Assembly (NCBI RefSeq): GCF_001984155.1
Contig: NZ_MTQO01000047.1
Span: forward strand, 186,001-250,000
Length of the DNA stretch: 64,000 bases
Source of the DNA: Actinosynnema sp. ALI-1.44
GTDB taxonomy: Bacteria; Actinomycetota; Actinomycetes; Mycobacteriales; Pseudonocardiaceae
Reading direction: 5' to 3'
This document shows positions 62,915 to 64,000 of the stretch, one piece after another. Each line of letters begins with the position of its first letter. The first letter of the stretch is position 1. The notes beneath the pieces are model-generated. The model saw nothing but the letters and a program-made list of their open reading frames with translations, ran no database searches and was not told the origin of the DNA. The position numbers and the translations under genes were made by a program.

Positions 62915-63695
62915 CGGCTTCGACCTGGTCGCGTTCGGCGTCGGTCAGCTCGATGCCGAACGTGCCGGTCAGCACGTCGAGCACCTCGTCGGCGGTGAGG
63001 GTGCGCTTCTCGGCCCGTCCGCCGGGCTCGGCCATGGTCAGCTCGTTGCCGACGAGCGTCTGCCGGTGTTCCGGCGTGGTCGTCTGCACGATCAGCCGTT
63101 GCGCGAACGGCGAGTCAGGGGAGTTCGCGACGTAGAAGTTGGCTGCCGCGAAGTCGCACGCGTACTGGCGCTCGGTCGTGAACCCGTAGAGGTCGACCCA
63201 CTCGCCCTCGGTCAGCGACTGCAGGACCCACTGCTCCTCGATCCTGGTCAGCCGGAACGTCCACGCGCCCTGCCGCATCGTGCCTTCCTCGAACGGCATC
63301 GGCTCGAGCAGGCAGCCGCCGCCCCAGCCGACATCCGTCAGCCATTCGCGGCCGTCGGCCTCGGCGATCGCCATCATGTGGGTTTTGGGCCTGGCGGGCC
63401 CGCCGCCGACCCGGGGCCGGGCGGTGAACCGCTGCACCGGGATGCCCAACCGGTCCAGCGCGGCCGTGTACAGCAGGTTGTGTTCGTAGCAGTAGCCGCC
63501 ACGGTTACGCGCCACCAGCTTCGCCTGGATGCTCGGCAGGTCGAGGCTGGGCGTGGCGCCGAGCAGGACGTCGACGTTCTCGAAAGGGATCGACCTGACG
63601 TGCGCCGCGTGCACCGACCGCAGCGACGGTTCGGTGACACCGATCTTGTGCAGGTACGCCGCGAGGTCGAGCTCGTCGACCGCCCACTCTGACAT
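62901..63695 (-). CDS. nat: Arylamine N-acetyltransferase
   Basis: A protein of 264 residues. The catalytic triad is Cys69 (RGGYCYEHN), His106 (KTHM) and Asp121 (LTDVGWGG). It acetylates arylamines and hydrazines from acetyl-CoA; in mycobacteria a homologue acts on isoniazid and is linked to lipid metabolism. The upstream DUF4139 gene ends only 5 bp before it, suggesting one operon. The 3' end overlaps the CBS gene by 14 bp. Confidence 0.95.
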   Translation of the reverse strand: MSEWAVDELDLAAYLHKIGVTEPSLRSVHAAHVRSIPFENVDVLLGATPSLDLPSIQAKLVARNRGGYCYEHNLLYTAALDRLGIPVQRFTARPRVGGGPARPKTHMMAIAEADGREWLTDVGWGGGCLLEPMPFEEGTMRQGAWTFRLTRIEEQWVLQSLTEGEWVDLYGFTTERQYACDFAAANFYVANSPDSPFAQRLIVQTTTPEHRQTLVGNELTMAEPGGRAEKRTLTADEVLDVLTGTFGIELTDAERDQVEAAIPA

Positions 63696-63699
63696 CGTT

Positions 63700-64000
63700 C
63701 TACTCCCGCCAACCCAGTAGTTCCACGCCGCGCTCCACGTCGACCCGGAAACCGACCCGGATCTCGGCCGTCGAGCCGGGATCCAGCGGCACCTGCCAGG
63801 TCAGCTCACCGAGGTCGGTGCGCCGCTGTGGCTCCGGCGTGAAGCTTTCGTCCTTGACCGTGATCCCGCTGTCCCGCGACACCGGAATTTGGTCAAGAAC
63901 AGTGACTTTCGTCGTTCGCCTACTGTAATTGCCGATCTTGGTCAGGTATTCCGCCTGCCTGCGTTTCGTGCCACCGATCACAGCCTTGCTCGCGGTGCGG
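63700..64000 (-). CDS. DUF4139/mucoidy inhibitor A-like protein, C-terminal part
   Basis: The gene enters from the right edge; 99 codons are visible and end at TAG 63700-63702. The sequence (RRQAEYLTKIGNYSRRTTKV, then VLDQIPVSRDSGITVKD and LTWQVPLDPGSTAEIRVGF ending LGWRE) is the C-terminal part of DUF4139, the beta-sandwich domain of MuiA-type proteins. Full proteins have an N-terminal DUF4140 and a coiled coil. It is co-directional with nat, 4 bp away. Confidence 0.82.
   Translation of the reverse strand, partial: RTASKAVIGGTKRRQAEYLTKIGNYSRRTTKVTVLDQIPVSRDSGITVKDESFTPEPQRRTDLGELTWQVPLDPGSTAEIRVGFRVDVERGVELLGWRE

Noticed and set aside
1-64000. CRISPR arrays, rRNA, prophage
   Set aside because: No regularly spaced direct repeats, rRNA-like sequence or phage structural genes were seen on either strand.

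Overview
The window is 64 kb of high-GC actinobacterial chromosome. The gene order points to a Pseudonocardiaceae-type actinomycete (Amycolatopsis, Kibdelosporangium or Lentzea relatives); that placement is inference from gene content. Supporting signs are the core order DUF3046-recA-recX, miaB, miaA-dapF-hflX, lexA-LysM protein-nrdR-nrdJ, the gluABCD transporter, EspG/PPE-like genes, DUF397/XRE regulators, DUF3558 lipoproteins, and frequent GTG/TTG starts with GGAGG-type ribosome binding sites. No rRNA, CRISPR array, prophage or intact insertion sequence was seen.

Layout. 0-4.7 kb: a PdxA2-like/four-carbon sugar-acid kinase pair, a membrane-anchored Hsp70-like protein, a GNAT enzyme, a YCII protein and a 39-residue membrane peptide. 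4.7-7.9 kb: DUF3046, an SOS-boxed recA, and recX with a very long repeat-bearing N-terminal extension. 7.9-10.4 kb: Entner-Doudoroff genes eda and edd. 10.4-11.4 kb: nearly gene-free. 11.4-15.9 kb: a mycobacterial-type Sdh1 succinate dehydrogenase operon and a TetR regulator. 16-19.3 kb: gluABCD glutamate-type ABC transporter. 19.4-22.4 kb: a two-component system facing an orphan TAXI receptor. 22.4-24.9 kb: miaB and two followers. 25-27 kb: secreted M6-like metalloprotease. 27.1-31.5 kb: a type VII secretion accessory operon (PE-like, DUF3558 lipoprotein, PPE-like, EspG) beside a frame-broken XRE regulator with an intact DUF397 partner. 31.5-34.3 kb: pRiA4b ORF-3-like and DUF349 proteins. 34.5-40.8 kb: dioxygenase-like gene, miaA, dapF, MFS exporter, hflX, secreted protein. 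40.8-46.3 kb: lexA, a divergent SOS-boxed LysM division-inhibitor-like gene, nrdR and nrdJ. 46.3-49.9 kb: MarR, glycosyltransferase, ADP-ribosylglycohydrolase, SDR. 49.9-51.4 kb: two structured RNAs, an uncharacterised protein and a uridine kinase remnant. 51.4-64 kb: DUF1989, TetR, YCII, DUF2630, P450, LAXTG surface protein, SanA-like protein, zinc metallopeptidase, prolyl oligopeptidase, DUF2293, GNAT, CBS, arylamine N-acetyltransferase, and a DUF4139/MuiA-like fragment.

The most unusual element is at 49,921-50,202 on the minus strand. Two tandem RNAs each read T-arm, 3' acceptor strand, 8-nt loop, perfectly complementary 5' acceptor strand, TG, D-arm. This is a circularly permuted tRNA fold in which the anticodon arm is replaced by a longer closing stem, as in bacterial Y RNAs (YrlA). 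They lie just downstream of an uncharacterised 243-residue protein gene on the same strand, and no Ro/TROVE gene is in the window. They may be a Y-RNA-like tRNA mimic system without a local Ro partner.

How genes work together: recA and the lexA/LysM intergenic region both carry TCGAAC-N4-GTTCGA LexA boxes, so they form one SOS regulon. NrdR probably controls its own operon with nrdJ through boxes overlapping the promoter. The rest is mostly housekeeping and exported or envelope functions. All functional calls come from reading the sequence; no database search was run.
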